A stretch of 64,000 nucleotides of DNA from Alphaproteobacteria bacterium (GCA_030426685.1 JAUHYC010000013.1:1-64000); one strand, 5' to 3'; numbered from the stretch's first letter, positions 9,345 through 18,436 are shown. Made by a program: numbers and translations. Notes: generated by a model from the sequence alone, not told the origin.

Positions 9345-10334
9345 TCAAGTCCTTGAAAACAATCCTCCGAGCGCCCTTTTGATCATGCCGCGCGTCGAAG
9401 GTTTGTGGCGCGGCGTGAAGGGCAGCGGGCGGCAGACCTCCATCGCGGCGACACCAACCCGTGCGGTGAGCGCGCCGTTGACAAGGCCCTCACCGAAGCG
9501 ACGGGACAGTTTGCTGAGAACCGAGCCGCCCAGGATCGGCTCCAGCAAGTCATCTCCAACAGCGACCGCTCCGGTTGCCACCAGATGCACGAACACCGCA
9601 CGCGTCAGGCGCCAGCTGCCCAAAAACCCGGCGCGCCCACCGTAGATTTCGGCAATGCGCCGGATCATCCGCAAAGAGCTTGCCAGAGCCGTCGCCACAT
9701 CCGCCAGTGCCAGGGGTACCAGAGCGGTCACCGTTGCAACCTGCCGGGCCGCGGCCTCGACCTCGCGGCTGGCGGCGGCATCCAGCGGGGCCAGAACTTC
9801 ATTCTCGGCAAGCGCCAGAAGCGTCTCGGCATCAAACTGCTCGCCCATCCGTTCGGTCAGCCGGTCGCGGCCCCACCGGGTTTCTTCGCGCCCTTTGTAG
9901 AAGGCAATCAGGCGGTTGGTGACGGCGCGGGCGTCTGACAGGCTTTCGCCCGTCAGCGCGGTATCAGCCGCGCGGCGCAGGCCGTCCACGCGTGAAAGTC
10001 TGCTGATCGCGGCCAGTTCGCGCAGCGCAATGATCAGAACGACCAGCAGAAATGCTGCAATCAACCCGGTGACAATCCACCCCAGAACGGGGGCGCGGTT
10101 CAGCAGCGATATCGCGAAATCCCACGCAGCGACCGAGATCACTGCCCCAACAACAGCCAGTGCCAATCCCCAAAACCAGCGCGACAAGACCGACGGTTTG
10201 CGCGCCGCAAACTGCGCAGCGGCCCGCATGGCCTGTCCCTGTGGCGGGGCGACATCCGGCACCGGCGGCGCGGTCGAGACATCGGCAGCCGGTGCGTCAT
10301 CCTCAAGATCGATCAGAACCGGCCCCTTAGCCAT
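9345..10334 (-). CDS. TIGR01620 / YcjF-like membrane protein (DUF697)
   Basis: Inner-membrane protein of the YcjF/UPF0283 family, 329 residues. The N-terminus is soluble and Pro/Ala-rich (to about residue 60). Two strong transmembrane helices follow (WFWGLALAVVGAVISVAAWD and WIVTGLIAAFLLVVLIIALR), then an alpha-helical cytoplasmic DUF697 domain that ends near the C-terminus. ATG 10334 (MAKGPVLIDLEDDAP) overlaps the stop of the preceding GNAT gene by 8 bp. YcjF is nearly always next to the GTPase-like YcjX, as here, and both are linked to envelope stress; the molecular role is unknown. Confidence 0.85.
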   Translation of the reverse strand: MAKGPVLIDLEDDAPAADVSTAPPVPDVAPPQGQAMRAAAQFAARKPSVLSRWFWGLALAVVGAVISVAAWDFAISLLNRAPVLGWIVTGLIAAFLLVVLIIALRELAAISRLSRVDGLRRAADTALTGESLSDARAVTNRLIAFYKGREETRWGRDRLTERMGEQFDAETLLALAENEVLAPLDAAASREVEAAARQVATVTALVPLALADVATALASSLRMIRRIAEIYGGRAGFLGSWRLTRAVFVHLVATGAVAVGDDLLEPILGGSVLSKLSRRFGEGLVNGALTARVGVAAMEVCRPLPFTPRHKPSTRGMIKRALGGLFSRT

Positions 10335-10782
10335 TGCCAAACTCCTCTCGCTTCCAGACATATTTAATGTCGGGTAGATTTTCATCGTTCTCGGCCCCGT
10401 CGCTGCGTGCGACCTCGGCAAACCCGTTGCTCTCATAAAACCGGCACGCCGCGCGGTTGGCCTGAAACGCAAACAGGCTGAGCTCGGAGCGTCGGGCCTT
10501 TGCGTGTTCCAGCAATTTGTGCCCTATCCCCTGCCCCCGCACCTGTGCTGCCAGATAGAGCGAGTGTATCTCGTCCCCGTTGAGCGCCAGAAATCCAGCC
10601 ACCTGTCCATGTATCTCGGCCACAGTGACCCAGCCCAGATCGATCATCCGGCCGCAAAAGGCGATGGTTTCGGCGCGGCTGTGCAGTTGCGGCATCCAGT
10701 CGTGTTCACGGGAAAACCCGTGCAGGATTACCCCGGTCGTCCCGGCATCCGTGCTGCGGGCGGGGCGGAGCGTGACGGTCAT
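10327..10782 (-). CDS. GNAT-family N-acetyltransferase
   Basis: A single-domain acetyl-CoA-dependent acyltransferase of 151 residues. The acetyl-CoA pyrophosphate loop (VRGQGIGHKLLEHA, fitting Q/RxxGxG/A) is clear, preceded by the HSLYLAAQ beta strand. The late strand and helix NRAACRFYESNGFAEV are typical. The substrate cannot be predicted. The ATG at 10782 overlaps the YcjX stop codon (ATGA) and its own stop overlaps the YcjF-like start, so it is embedded in the ycjX-ycjF operon and is probably translationally coupled. Confidence 0.87.
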   Translation of the reverse strand: MTVTLRPARSTDAGTTGVILHGFSREHDWMPQLHSRAETIAFCGRMIDLGWVTVAEIHGQVAGFLALNGDEIHSLYLAAQVRGQGIGHKLLEHAKARRSELSLFAFQANRAACRFYESNGFAEVARSDGAENDENLPDIKYVWKREEFGNG

Positions 10783-12194
10783 AACCGGTCTCCGATCAGA
10801 AACTGCGCAGCGCGATCCAGCCGAATATGCGGAGGACCATCGCCCGGGCGCAAGGATAGTTGCGCTGGCGCAAAGGCCATATTGCCATAGTCCTCGCCCA
10901 ACCATCCCTCGGCTCCCTTCCGCGCGGGACCCAGCAGATGCGCCGGATCTTCGGGTAGGTCACCGGGATAGAATGCCGCCTGCTTGCCGCTTTCCAGCAG
11001 GGTGCCGCGTACGCAAGGCAGTTCGGCCCCGTTGTGGTGGCGTAATTCTTCTGTAGTGGTTCGCAAAGAGGCCAGTGAGAGCGCGGCGGTTTCTGCCCCG
11101 GCGAAACTGGCCCGGTCGCGGGCGTCGCGGGTCAGCGCCTCGATAATTGCGGTCAGGCGCGGGTGCTGCAGGTGATGCAGATGATCGGCCTTGGTGGCGG
11201 CAAACAGGATACGCTCAACCCGTTTGCCCAATAACAGCTTGCTTAGCCATGCGTTCCGGCCAGGCCGAAAGGCGGATAGAATATCGGCCATCGCGCGGCG
11301 CATATCCTCAACCGCTTGCGGGCCTTTGTGAATCGCGCCCAGCGCATCGACCAGAACAACCTGCCGATCGATCCGGGCAAAGTGATCGCGAAAGAAGGGT
11401 TTGACCACCTGCGATTTATAGGCCTCGTAGCGACGCTCCATCTCGCGATGCAGGGTTCGGCGGCGCGATGCACCGGTCACCGGCAGAGGCGCGAAGGTCA
11501 GTACCGGCGAACCCGCCAGATCGCCGGGCAAAAGAAAGCGTCCGGGGGTGCAATCGTAAAACCCGGCTGCGCGTGCGGCGGTCAGGTAATCTGCGAAGCT
11601 GCGCGCCAGATCCTGCGCCAGCGGCTCGTCATGCGGCGATGTGGGGTCAATCGTGCGAATCTTGGCCAGAAACCCTGCGGCTTGCGACCGGGTTTCGACA
11701 TGATCCAGCGTATCGCGCGACCATGCCTCATAGGATTTGTCCAGTAGGGCCAGATCCAGCAACCACTCGCCGGGGTAGTCCACGATGTCCAGATGAAGCG
11801 TGCGCGGTCCCTGCAACCCCGACAGCAAACCGGCAGGCTGGACCTTGAAGGACAGGCGCAGTTCCGACACTGCGCGGGTGCTATCCGGCCAGTGCGGCGC
11901 CGTACCTGTCAGGGCCGACAGGTGAGATTCGAAATCGAACCGGGGTACCGTGTCATCGGGCTGGGGTTGCAAATAGCTGGCGGTGATCCGCCCCTCTTGC
12001 TGCGCCACAAGGCCCGTCATCCGACCGCGGTCCAGCAGATTGGCGACCAGCGAGGTGATGAACACCGTTTTGCCCGACCGCGCCAATCCCGTGACACCCA
12101 GCCGGATGACCGGTTCGAAAAACGTCTCGGATACACGGTCGCCGACGGATTCGACGCCGCGCACAAGACTGTCTGCCAATGATGAGATGACCAA
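10779..12194 (-). CDS. YcjX family P-loop protein (DUF463)
   Basis: Predicted GTPase-like protein of the YcjX family, roughly 471 residues. The Walker A loop GLARSGKT lies near residues 36-43, followed by the family-typical TVFITSLVANLL. A DYPGEWL segment, conserved in the family, fits the switch/Walker B region. There is no ATG near the 5' end and a TAA stop sits in frame just before TTG 12209. I prefer TTG 12194 (TTG-GTC-ATC-TCA-TCA-TTG) because it gives the family N-terminus xVISSLADSL and follows GGGGCGG; TTG 12209 is possible. First gene of the ycjX-GNAT-ycjF operon, divergent from truA. Confidence 0.88.
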   Translation of the reverse strand: MVISSLADSLVRGVESVGDRVSETFFEPVIRLGVTGLARSGKTVFITSLVANLLDRGRMTGLVAQQEGRITASYLQPQPDDTVPRFDFESHLSALTGTAPHWPDSTRAVSELRLSFKVQPAGLLSGLQGPRTLHLDIVDYPGEWLLDLALLDKSYEAWSRDTLDHVETRSQAAGFLAKIRTIDPTSPHDEPLAQDLARSFADYLTAARAAGFYDCTPGRFLLPGDLAGSPVLTFAPLPVTGASRRRTLHREMERRYEAYKSQVVKPFFRDHFARIDRQVVLVDALGAIHKGPQAVEDMRRAMADILSAFRPGRNAWLSKLLLGKRVERILFAATKADHLHHLQHPRLTAIIEALTRDARDRASFAGAETAALSLASLRTTTEELRHHNGAELPCVRGTLLESGKQAAFYPGDLPEDPAHLLGPARKGAEGWLGEDYGNMAFAPAQLSLRPGDGPPHIRLDRAAQFLIGDRL

Positions 12195-12303
12195 GCCGCC
12201 GCCCCGCAATTATCGTTTGTGCCAAGATAGGTAGCGGTCGCGCGACATGCCAGCGCTTTCGCCCCCTCTTGCCCGCCCGAGCGTGGCGCGTTACCAGCAG
12301 CCC

Positions 12304-13071
12304 ATGCCCAGATACGCGTTAAAAGTCGAATACCACGGGGAACCGTTCGCCGGATGGCAAAGGCAGAAAGAGCTGCCTTCGGTTCAGGGCGCAATCGAGG
12401 TGGCACTGTCGCGGATCGAACCCGGCGAGCACACAATTGCAGCCGCCGGTCGCACGGATGCGGGTGTGCACGCGCTGGGACAAGTGGCCCATTGCGATCT
12501 GGTCAAGGATTGGGACCCATTCCGCCTGTCCGAGGCGTTGAACTATCACCTCAAGCCGCAGCCCGTCGCCATTATTCAGGCCGCGCGGGTCGATGACGAC
12601 TGGCACGCGCGTTTTTCAGCGTTGGAGCGGCAATACCTGTTCCGCATCCTGATGCGTCGTGCCCCCGCGACCCATGACAGGGGGCAGGTCTGGCAAATCA
12701 ATCATTCGCTGGACGTCGCGGCGATGCAAGCCGGGGCGGATATGCTGATCGGGCGGCATGACTTCACCACTTTTCGCTCGTCGATCTGTCAGGCGGCCAG
12801 TCCGGTCAAAACACTGGATGAATTGCGGGTGGAACAGGTGCAGGGATTCTCTGGCCCCGAAATCCATTTCCATGTTCGCGCACGGTCGTTCCTGCACAAT
12901 CAGGTCCGCAGCTTTGTCGGCACGCTTGAGCGTGTAGGTGCCGGAGCCTGGACACCCGAGGACGTGCGCACCGCGCTTGAGGCGAATGACCGCGCCGCCT
13001 GCGGGCCGGTTTGCCCGCCGCAGGGCCTGTATCTGGCGCGAGTTGGATACCCTGAGCCGGTATTTGACTGA
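12304..13071 (+). CDS. truA: tRNA pseudouridine(38-40) synthase
   Basis: Converts uridines 38-40 of the tRNA anticodon stem-loop to pseudouridine. The catalytic Asp52 lies in the invariant GRTDAGVHA motif. The RxxxYRI-like strand (RQYLFRI) and the late [14 protein letters not shown] block complete the TruA signature. Length 255 residues is usual. ATG 12304 ([12 protein letters not shown]) matches the family start; the 19-codon open extension upstream does not. It converges with the NicO gene, with only 2 bp between the stop codons. Confidence 0.96.
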   Translation: MPRYALKVEYHGEPFAGWQRQKELPSVQGAIEVALSRIEPGEHTIAAAGRTDAGVHALGQVAHCDLVKDWDPFRLSEALNYHLKPQPVAIIQAARVDDDWHARFSALERQYLFRILMRRAPATHDRGQVWQINHSLDVAAMQAGADMLIGRHDFTTFRSSICQAASPVKTLDELRVEQVQGFSGPEIHFHVRARSFLHNQVRSFVGTLERVGAGAWTPEDVRTALEANDRAACGPVCPPQGLYLARVGYPEPVFD

Positions 13072-13073
13072 GA

Positions 13074-14024
13074 TTACAAAGCCCGCAGCAGCAAGCCGCT
13101 TGCGATCACAGCGATGATAAGCCCCGCCACAAGCTCGATGGTCGGTGCCAGAACCGATGCAAAACGCGTGGCGGAGGCCGAGGCCAGCAACCCGCCCCGC
13201 AAACCGAAGGATGTCCAACCGACCAGCGTTGTCACGGTCGCGGTGCCCAGCGCCATGGCAAAGGCACCCGCAACGCCGATCATAGCGATGCCCATCTGCC
13301 AGGTCAGGATCAACACGAACAAAGCTCCGGTGCAGGGCCGTGCAGCAATACCTGCGATCAGGACCAGCGCTTCGCGCAGGCTGCCTACCTGGGCGACCTC
13401 TTCGGCGGTTGGGCCGTGGCGGTGGCCGCAATCCGAACAAACCTCAGGATCGTGAGGGTGATGATGGCCGTGGTGGTCATGATTATGCGCATGGTCATGA
13501 TGTTCATGCGAATGCGATACGTGACGCTTCTGGTGCCGGGCAAAGCTGCGGATGGCGCGAAAGATCAGCCACAGGCCAATCGCGGCAATCGCGCCATAGC
13601 TGATCGGAGCCATGACCTGCTCTGTTGTTCCAATCAGAGAGTCGCGAGACATCTGAAAGACAAGCACCCCGGCATAGACCAGCACTACGGCGGTGACAGC
13701 CTGCCCAAGGCTGGACAAGACGCTGATCGCAGACAGCCGCCAGAAGGCAACCCGCCGGCCCAGCCCGTATCCTCCGATCAGCACCTTGCCATGCCCCGGT
13801 CCGATAGCATGGAAAAACCCATAGGCAAAACACACGGTCAACAAGGTCGCGACAGCCTCGGGCTGCTCGGCGCGCGCCGCACGCAGGGCGCGGGCAATCT
13901 GGTTCTGGAACTCCCGCTGTTCCCCTGCCGCCCAGGCAGCCAGATGGTCAAACCCGCCAGTGCCCCAGAACCACAGCAGCAACCCGCAGGCGATGGCGAC
14001 GGGAACGATCAGGTATTTGGACAT
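13074..14024 (-). CDS. NicO-type nickel/cobalt efflux permease with His-rich loop
   Basis: Inner-membrane metal permease of the NicO/RcnA superfamily, 316 residues with about six to seven helices. Conserved features are YGFFHAIGPGHGKVLIGGY near the first helices and the late ARPCTGALFVLILTW. Between helices lies a long cytoplasmic or periplasmic loop (about 172-205) very rich in His (HSHEHHDHAHNHDHHGHHH), followed by CSDCGHRHG, all potential Ni/Co/Zn ligands. Its start overlaps the 3' end of the DUF1007 gene by 16 bp. That DUF1007-NicO pairing is widespread and suggests one metal export unit. Whether it exports or imports is inferred from the His-rich loop and RcnA likeness. Confidence 0.86.
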   Translation of the reverse strand: MSKYLIVPVAIACGLLLWFWGTGGFDHLAAWAAGEQREFQNQIARALRAARAEQPEAVATLLTVCFAYGFFHAIGPGHGKVLIGGYGLGRRVAFWRLSAISVLSSLGQAVTAVVLVYAGVLVFQMSRDSLIGTTEQVMAPISYGAIAAIGLWLIFRAIRSFARHQKRHVSHSHEHHDHAHNHDHHGHHHPHDPEVCSDCGHRHGPTAEEVAQVGSLREALVLIAGIAARPCTGALFVLILTWQMGIAMIGVAGAFAMALGTATVTTLVGWTSFGLRGGLLASASATRFASVLAPTIELVAGLIIAVIASGLLLRAL

Positions 14025-14653
14025 GAAAGCCGAATCTCGGTTGCAAATCTCTCGCCAACCAGAGGAATGTCATTCTCCTCAAGATCATAGTCGGCATCCA
14101 GGGTCAGCAGAAACGCCTGCATCTGCGCCAGTTCGGCATCGACATCGGGGTCGGTGCGCTCGATTTCACAAGCGGCGCCCGAGACTGTTACGGGCCGGGT
14201 CACTTCGTATGCGGTATAAAAGGACTCATCGAACGCCTTTATCGACAGACCAGTCGCCTTGACCGCACCGTCTTTGACTGCACGCAGATGGGAGGTGACG
14301 ATGCGCGCATCTTCAGTTGTTGCCTGCGGCTCAAGCGGACCGGACAACGGGATCACGGTATCGCCCATGCGGACGACCAGATCCCCGTTGTAGCCTTCGA
14401 CCCATTGCGCATCGAAACCGGTCAGAAATCCTTCCTCTGCCTCGGTCAACACGCCATCCCCATCCTGATCCAGCCGCATGTCTTCCAGCACCAGCAGCGA
14501 ATAAAACTCGTCATAAGCCCAAGTCACGCGGATATGGGTCAGGTTGCCCGCCTCATCCACAATAAACTCCAGCCCCGTGTCGATGAAGACATGTGGGTGA
14601 GCCATGGCCGGTATCGGCAGGCAGCAGGTCAGAAGGGTGGTAAACCAGCGCAT
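14009..14653 (-). CDS. DUF1007 periplasmic protein with EF-hand
   Basis: Secreted 214-residue protein. The N-terminus MRWFTTLLTCCLPIPAMA-HPHVF is a clear signal peptide followed by the HPHVFID motif typical of DUF1007; its exposed His pair could bind metal. Residues 62-74 (DQDGDGVLTEAEE) form a canonical EF-hand loop with Asp at positions 1, 3, 5, Thr at 9 and Glu at 12, so Ca2+ binding is likely. The gene precedes and overlaps the NicO permease gene, so it is probably a periplasmic accessory or metal chaperone for it. ATG 14653 was chosen over the open 44-codon extension because it alone gives a signal peptide. Confidence 0.85.
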   Translation of the reverse strand: MRWFTTLLTCCLPIPAMAHPHVFIDTGLEFIVDEAGNLTHIRVTWAYDEFYSLLVLEDMRLDQDGDGVLTEAEEGFLTGFDAQWVEGYNGDLVVRMGDTVIPLSGPLEPQATTEDARIVTSHLRAVKDGAVKATGLSIKAFDESFYTAYEVTRPVTVSGAACEIERTDPDVDAELAQMQAFLLTLDADYDLEENDIPLVGERFATEIRLSCPNT

Positions 14654-14723
14654 GGTGCGAAGATAGGGCGTGGGGAAGGCAGGGGCAATCCAAAGGCGAG
14701 CATCCATGCAGGTTCCAGCCGAA

Positions 14724-15524
14724 TTAGGCGGGCGGGAACAGAACCAGTGTCTGCAACGCAGTGCCGACCGGCCCCTCCGCGTCATAAAGTACCGATTGCG
14801 ACATGCCGATCCCCGAAGGCTGCCAGTGTGAGATCGACTCGGAGGCCAGCCATTCCGAGACCGGTTCGCGATGAATCTGCACGGTCAGGTCGGTATTCAT
14901 GAATCCCATCTCAGTGGTCGGTGCGTTCCACGAAATACCATTGCCGCAGTCAGCAAGCGGACAGAGCGCCTGAATGGGCGAAGGCGTCTCGCCCTCCAGC
15001 AATGGGGGTGTCCGCATCCATACGGTTTTGGGACCTGCACCCTGATTGCCGCCATCGGGGTATGCAACCTCGGAGTGGTGGGCAAAACCGGGCAGATCGT
15101 GGCGCATCTCTCCGATGGGGAACGGGCCGTCGACCACCTCATCCAGCCGGGGCGCCGGGATTTCGACATTGGGCACCGCGCCCAGATCCTTTCGCACCAG
15201 GTGCATTGTGGTCGCCGTGGCGCAAAGGGTATCGTTCAAGTCGTGCACCGTGACCCGCGTGGTCGCCAATGTCTTGGTATGACGCATGGTCTCGGCCGCG
15301 ACGCGCAGCCCGGTCAGGGGCGCGGGGCGCAGCAGATCAACCGTCAACCTTGTCAGCATCTTCTCGGGCCCGACCTCGATTTCTGCTGCCCGCACAATCA
15401 GACCGGCGACCGGCCCTGCATGGCAATGCGTGGCTGACCAGGGCCCTCTTGCCGGTTCGTTGCCTACGAACGCCCCTTGGGCGTTTTGATGAAAATAGGC
15501 CTGCCTAGTGAGTTTGGGTTTCAT
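14724..15524 (-). CDS. Thioesterase-family protein (double hot-dog, TesB-like)
   Basis: A 266-residue protein with the pattern of tandem hot-dog acyl-CoA thioesterases (4HBT_3/TesB-like). The N-terminal half has GPWSATHCHAGPVAGLIVRAAE and RLTVDLLRPAPL, which match the first hot-dog helix and strand. The second half ends in WQPSGIGMSQSVLYDAEGPVG, the typical last strands. It would hydrolyse an acyl-CoA in the cytoplasm; the chain length cannot be told. ATG 15524 has no strong upstream Shine-Dalgarno, so the start is moderately sure. It is 70 bp upstream of the DUF1007 gene on the same strand and could be cotranscribed. Confidence 0.8.
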   Translation of the reverse strand: MKPKLTRQAYFHQNAQGAFVGNEPARGPWSATHCHAGPVAGLIVRAAEIEVGPEKMLTRLTVDLLRPAPLTGLRVAAETMRHTKTLATTRVTVHDLNDTLCATATTMHLVRKDLGAVPNVEIPAPRLDEVVDGPFPIGEMRHDLPGFAHHSEVAYPDGGNQGAGPKTVWMRTPPLLEGETPSPIQALCPLADCGNGISWNAPTTEMGFMNTDLTVQIHREPVSEWLASESISHWQPSGIGMSQSVLYDAEGPVGTALQTLVLFPPA

Positions 15525-15705
15525 CGCGCTCCAACCCAGTCGGCCAGCCGGAGAGCGCTTAGTCGTCGGAGTTCAAATGTCATACGATGAAAAACCTCAA
15601 TGCGGTAGCCTTTACCTTTGTGCCGAGGATGGCTTAGCTGCGGCCAGAGTGTCCAGACAGGTGACGGGACGTTACGCTCAGAAAATGCATCAGGGAGACC
15701 CACAA

Positions 15706-16641
15706 ATGGCGTTGTTGGTGGAAACAGGTCTTTCAGGTTGGCTAAGCAATGAAGAGATTGCCCGCGAGATCGTGCGACATGATCCCGATGCCGATATCCG
15801 CACGCCCGAGACGCTTGGCAACGCAGATGAAATCACGGCGGTCGCGGTTTCGAGCCTGCAGCACGACCACCCCAAGCGGCTGCCCAATCTTCAACTTGTG
15901 CAGAAACTTGGGGCCGGAGTTGAAACGATCATTAACCACCCTAGCCTGCCCAGTCATGTCCGTGTTGCCCGCCTGAAACCGGATGCTCCGGCGCAGGGTA
16001 TTGCCGAGTGGTTTCTGGCCTATATCCTGCGGGCCCAGCGCCATATGACGCAATATGAGGCCGCCCAGTCCCGTGCAGAGTGGTCGCCCCGGCCCCCGAC
16101 CTTCACGCCTGATACCGTGGTTGGCGTTCTAGGACTGGGTCACATCGGCGGGCGCACCGCAGCGATGCTGCGAGCCGTCGGTTTTCAGGTGATGGGCTGG
16201 AGCCGTTCACCCAAGCAGATCGACGGAGTAACCTGCTTGCATGGCGCTGCCGCGCTGCCGGAACTGCTGGGTCGGTGCGATTACGTCTGCGCAATCCTGC
16301 CGTCGACACCCGCGACAGTGAACCTGTTCGACGCGGAAATGTTTGCTGCTATGAAACCCGGCAGCCATCTTCTGAATGCGGGCCGCGGTGATCTGATCGA
16401 CGAAGACGCCTTGATCACCGCCCTTAATCAAGGCACGCCCGGTCACGCGGTGCTGGACGTTACCCGGCAGGAACCGCTGCCGCCAGAGAGCCCGTTGTGG
16501 CATCATTCCGGTATCACGATCACACCGCATGTCTCGGGCTGGCATCTGGGTGACGCGCTTTCAGATGTGGCCGAGAATTTCCGCAGATTGAAAACCGGCG
16601 CGCCACTGTTGCACGAGGTCGACCGTCAATTGGGATACTGA
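15706..16641 (+). CDS. Glyoxylate/hydroxypyruvate reductase (D-2-hydroxyacid dehydrogenase)
   Basis: NAD(P)H-dependent reductase of the D-isomer 2-hydroxyacid dehydrogenase family, 311 residues. The Rossmann motif GLGHIGGRTAAMLRAVGF is clear. Catalytic residues are seen as RG in LLNAGRGDLIDE, the Glu in DVTRQEPLP, and His in TITPHVSGW. The short N-terminal domain and PHVSG resemble GhrA-type glyoxylate/hydroxypyruvate reductases. The start ATG 15706 has GGGAG upstream; an open N-terminal extension to 15508 is not family-like. It neighbours the ureidoglycolate pathway on the right, whose product is glyoxylate, so removal of glyoxylate to glycolate is a plausible role (inference). Confidence 0.85.
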   Translation: MALLVETGLSGWLSNEEIAREIVRHDPDADIRTPETLGNADEITAVAVSSLQHDHPKRLPNLQLVQKLGAGVETIINHPSLPSHVRVARLKPDAPAQGIAEWFLAYILRAQRHMTQYEAAQSRAEWSPRPPTFTPDTVVGVLGLGHIGGRTAAMLRAVGFQVMGWSRSPKQIDGVTCLHGAAALPELLGRCDYVCAILPSTPATVNLFDAEMFAAMKPGSHLLNAGRGDLIDEDALITALNQGTPGHAVLDVTRQEPLPPESPLWHHSGITITPHVSGWHLGDALSDVAENFRRLKTGAPLLHEVDRQLGY

Positions 16642-16644
16642 CGC

Positions 16645-17001
16645 CTAAGGGGCCAGCAACCAGTTGCCGTCGGCCATGCGGCACCGGCGCGTGCCGATTT
16701 CACGGGGCTGGCCTGTCCCTTCGGGCTGAATGGTATGTTTCAGAGTTACGCAATTGCCCTGCACGCTCTGAACGCGGATCGTACCTTTCGAGCCTGTGTC
16801 CTCGCTGACCCATGACCGCTCTTGCCCGACTGTCGGTTTTCCGGCTGAGAGCATTGTATTAGACGTGGCGTTCACCACTTCGAAATCAGCGGGGCTCAAC
16901 CCCATCTCCGCAATGATTCGTGAAATCGGCTTGGCCTCCACGACCCCGCCTGCGCCAAGAATAAGGGCGGTGACCAGAGTAATCGAAATACGGGCTGTCA
17001 T
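16645..17001 (-). CDS. Small secreted protein of unknown function
   Basis: A 118-residue protein with an N-terminal signal peptide (MTARISITLVTALILGAGGV-VEA). The mature part has two Cys (in VQGNCVTLKH and TRRCRMADG) and ends DGNWLLAP. The late CR.ADGNW pattern is loosely like 17-kDa/RT0821-type surface antigens, but I cannot assign the family. ATG 17001 is used because GTGAGG lies upstream and it gives the signal peptide; 12 further codons are open. It converges with the reductase gene (3 bp apart) and is divergent from the UGHY gene. Confidence 0.65.
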   Translation of the reverse strand: MTARISITLVTALILGAGGVVEAKPISRIIAEMGLSPADFEVVNATSNTMLSAGKPTVGQERSWVSEDTGSKGTIRVQSVQGNCVTLKHTIQPEGTGQPREIGTRRCRMADGNWLLAP

Positions 17002-17176
17002 GTGGGCCTCACTGAGCTGAAATCTATTTACGCTCAAGGATATACCTCTGCGCGACCGTGGCCAAGCCCCGGCGGGCGACCTTCAAATTATCCCGAACAA
17101 ACCTATCGCAAGGTCGACCCTAGGACCACGCGCATATTCGACGGATAGTGCCGCAAATACAAAGCAGAGGCCTTTG

Positions 17177-18010
17177 ATGACACATTCCAAATATTACGCG
17201 CCCAGCGGTGGCCACCCAGGTCAGGAACAGTTGCTGACGGACCGCGCCATGTTCACCGACGCCTATGCCGTGATCCCCAAGGGCACCATGCGCGACATCG
17301 TCACCAGCTTTCTGCCGTTCTGGGAAGGCACACGCCTATGGGTTCTGTCGCGCCCGCTCAGCGGTTTTGCCGAGACCTTTTCGCAATACATCATGGAGGT
17401 TCAGCCCGGTGGCGGCAGCGACACGCCTGAAACTGACCCGAAGGCGCAGGGTGTCATCTTTGTGGTCGAAGGTTCGGTCACACTGACGTTAAACGAAAAA
17501 GCGCATCAACTGGATACCGGTGGCTATGCCTATATCCCCCCGGGCAGCAAGTGGACGCTGCACAACCAGTCCGACGCCATTGCCCGGTTTCATTGGGTCC
17601 GCAAGGCCTATGAGGCCGTGCCCGGCCTGCCCGCGCCCGATCCGATCATCACCAACGAACGTGATATTGCGCCCATCTTCATGCCCGGAACCGAGGGGCG
17701 CTGGGCGACCACCCGGTTCGCCGACCCCGAGGATCTGCGCCATGACATGCATGTCAACATCGTCACTTTCGAGCCGGGCGGCGTGATCCCCTTTGCCGAG
17801 ACCCATGTGATGGAACACGGGTTGTATGTACTTGAGGGTAAAGCCGTCTATCGCCTCAATCAGGACTGGGTTGAGGTTGAAGCTGGTGACTATATGTGGT
17901 TGCGCGCCTTTTGCCCGCAGGCCTGTTATGCAGGCGGCCCAGGGCGATTCCGCTACCTGCTTTATAAGGATGTAAACCGTCACATGCCTTTGTCGCTATC
18001 GTCCCGCTGA
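17177..18010 (+). CDS. allE: (S)-ureidoglycine aminohydrolase
   Basis: Bicupin enzyme of purine breakdown that releases ammonia from (S)-ureidoglycine to give (S)-ureidoglycolate. Two cupin folds are visible: residues about 70-130 (QGVIFVVEGSVTLTLN) and 190-270 (PFAETHVMEHGLYVLEGKA). The Mn-binding set Glu, His, His occurs in the second cupin (ETHVMEH), with Gln in FCPQACYAGG, as known for plant and E. coli UGHY. Length 277 is normal. The open frame begins with a TTG one codon earlier, but ATG 17177 with GAGG upstream is preferred. It is separated from the other ureide genes by a small secreted protein and a GAPDH paralogue. Confidence 0.9.
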   Translation: MTHSKYYAPSGGHPGQEQLLTDRAMFTDAYAVIPKGTMRDIVTSFLPFWEGTRLWVLSRPLSGFAETFSQYIMEVQPGGGSDTPETDPKAQGVIFVVEGSVTLTLNEKAHQLDTGGYAYIPPGSKWTLHNQSDAIARFHWVRKAYEAVPGLPAPDPIITNERDIAPIFMPGTEGRWATTRFADPEDLRHDMHVNIVTFEPGGVIPFAETHVMEHGLYVLEGKAVYRLNQDWVEVEAGDYMWLRAFCPQACYAGGPGRFRYLLYKDVNRHMPLSLSSR

Positions 18011-18112
18011 TCACGGATGAGCCCGCTGCGGGGCCTATTTGCCCTGCGGGGGTTTCCAGAATCGCTGGAATCTGATGAAATCAAATGAGTTTTCAGCACC
18101 GGAGATAGTTAG

Positions 18113-18436
18113 ATGTTACTGCGCGGAACGATGTTTGCACTGGCAGCCACCCTTGGCCTTACGGCGTTCAATGTGGGACCCGTCGCGGCCAAAGAAGAAA
18201 CCAAGTCCGTTTTCGTCATGAGCCGCACCTGGGCGGTGACGCAGGTTTCGGACGCACCGGTGGTCTACCGGGCGACGCGGGACAACAACAATCTGAACCC
18301 CTTCGGCCCTCCTCCACGCCTGCGCACCATCCAAGCCATGGCCGCGATACAGAAGGCGACCGGGTGCAAGGCGATCTATTCCAGCATGTATCAGAACATC
18401 TCGGGCCAGTTCTTCTCGCAGGTCAATTGCGGCTGA
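18113..18436 (+). CDS. Small secreted protein of unknown function
   Basis: A 107-residue protein starting at ATG 18113 with GGAG eight bases upstream. Residues 1-26 form a signal peptide ending in VAA-KEE. The rest is hydrophilic with two Cys (ATGCKAIYSS and QVNCG at the end), which could make one disulfide. I do not recognise the family. It lies 102 bp after the UGHY gene and 54 bp before gap, in the same direction, so it may share their transcript. Confidence 0.6.
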   Translation: MLLRGTMFALAATLGLTAFNVGPVAAKEETKSVFVMSRTWAVTQVSDAPVVYRATRDNNNLNPFGPPPRLRTIQAMAAIQKATGCKAIYSSMYQNISGQFFSQVNCG

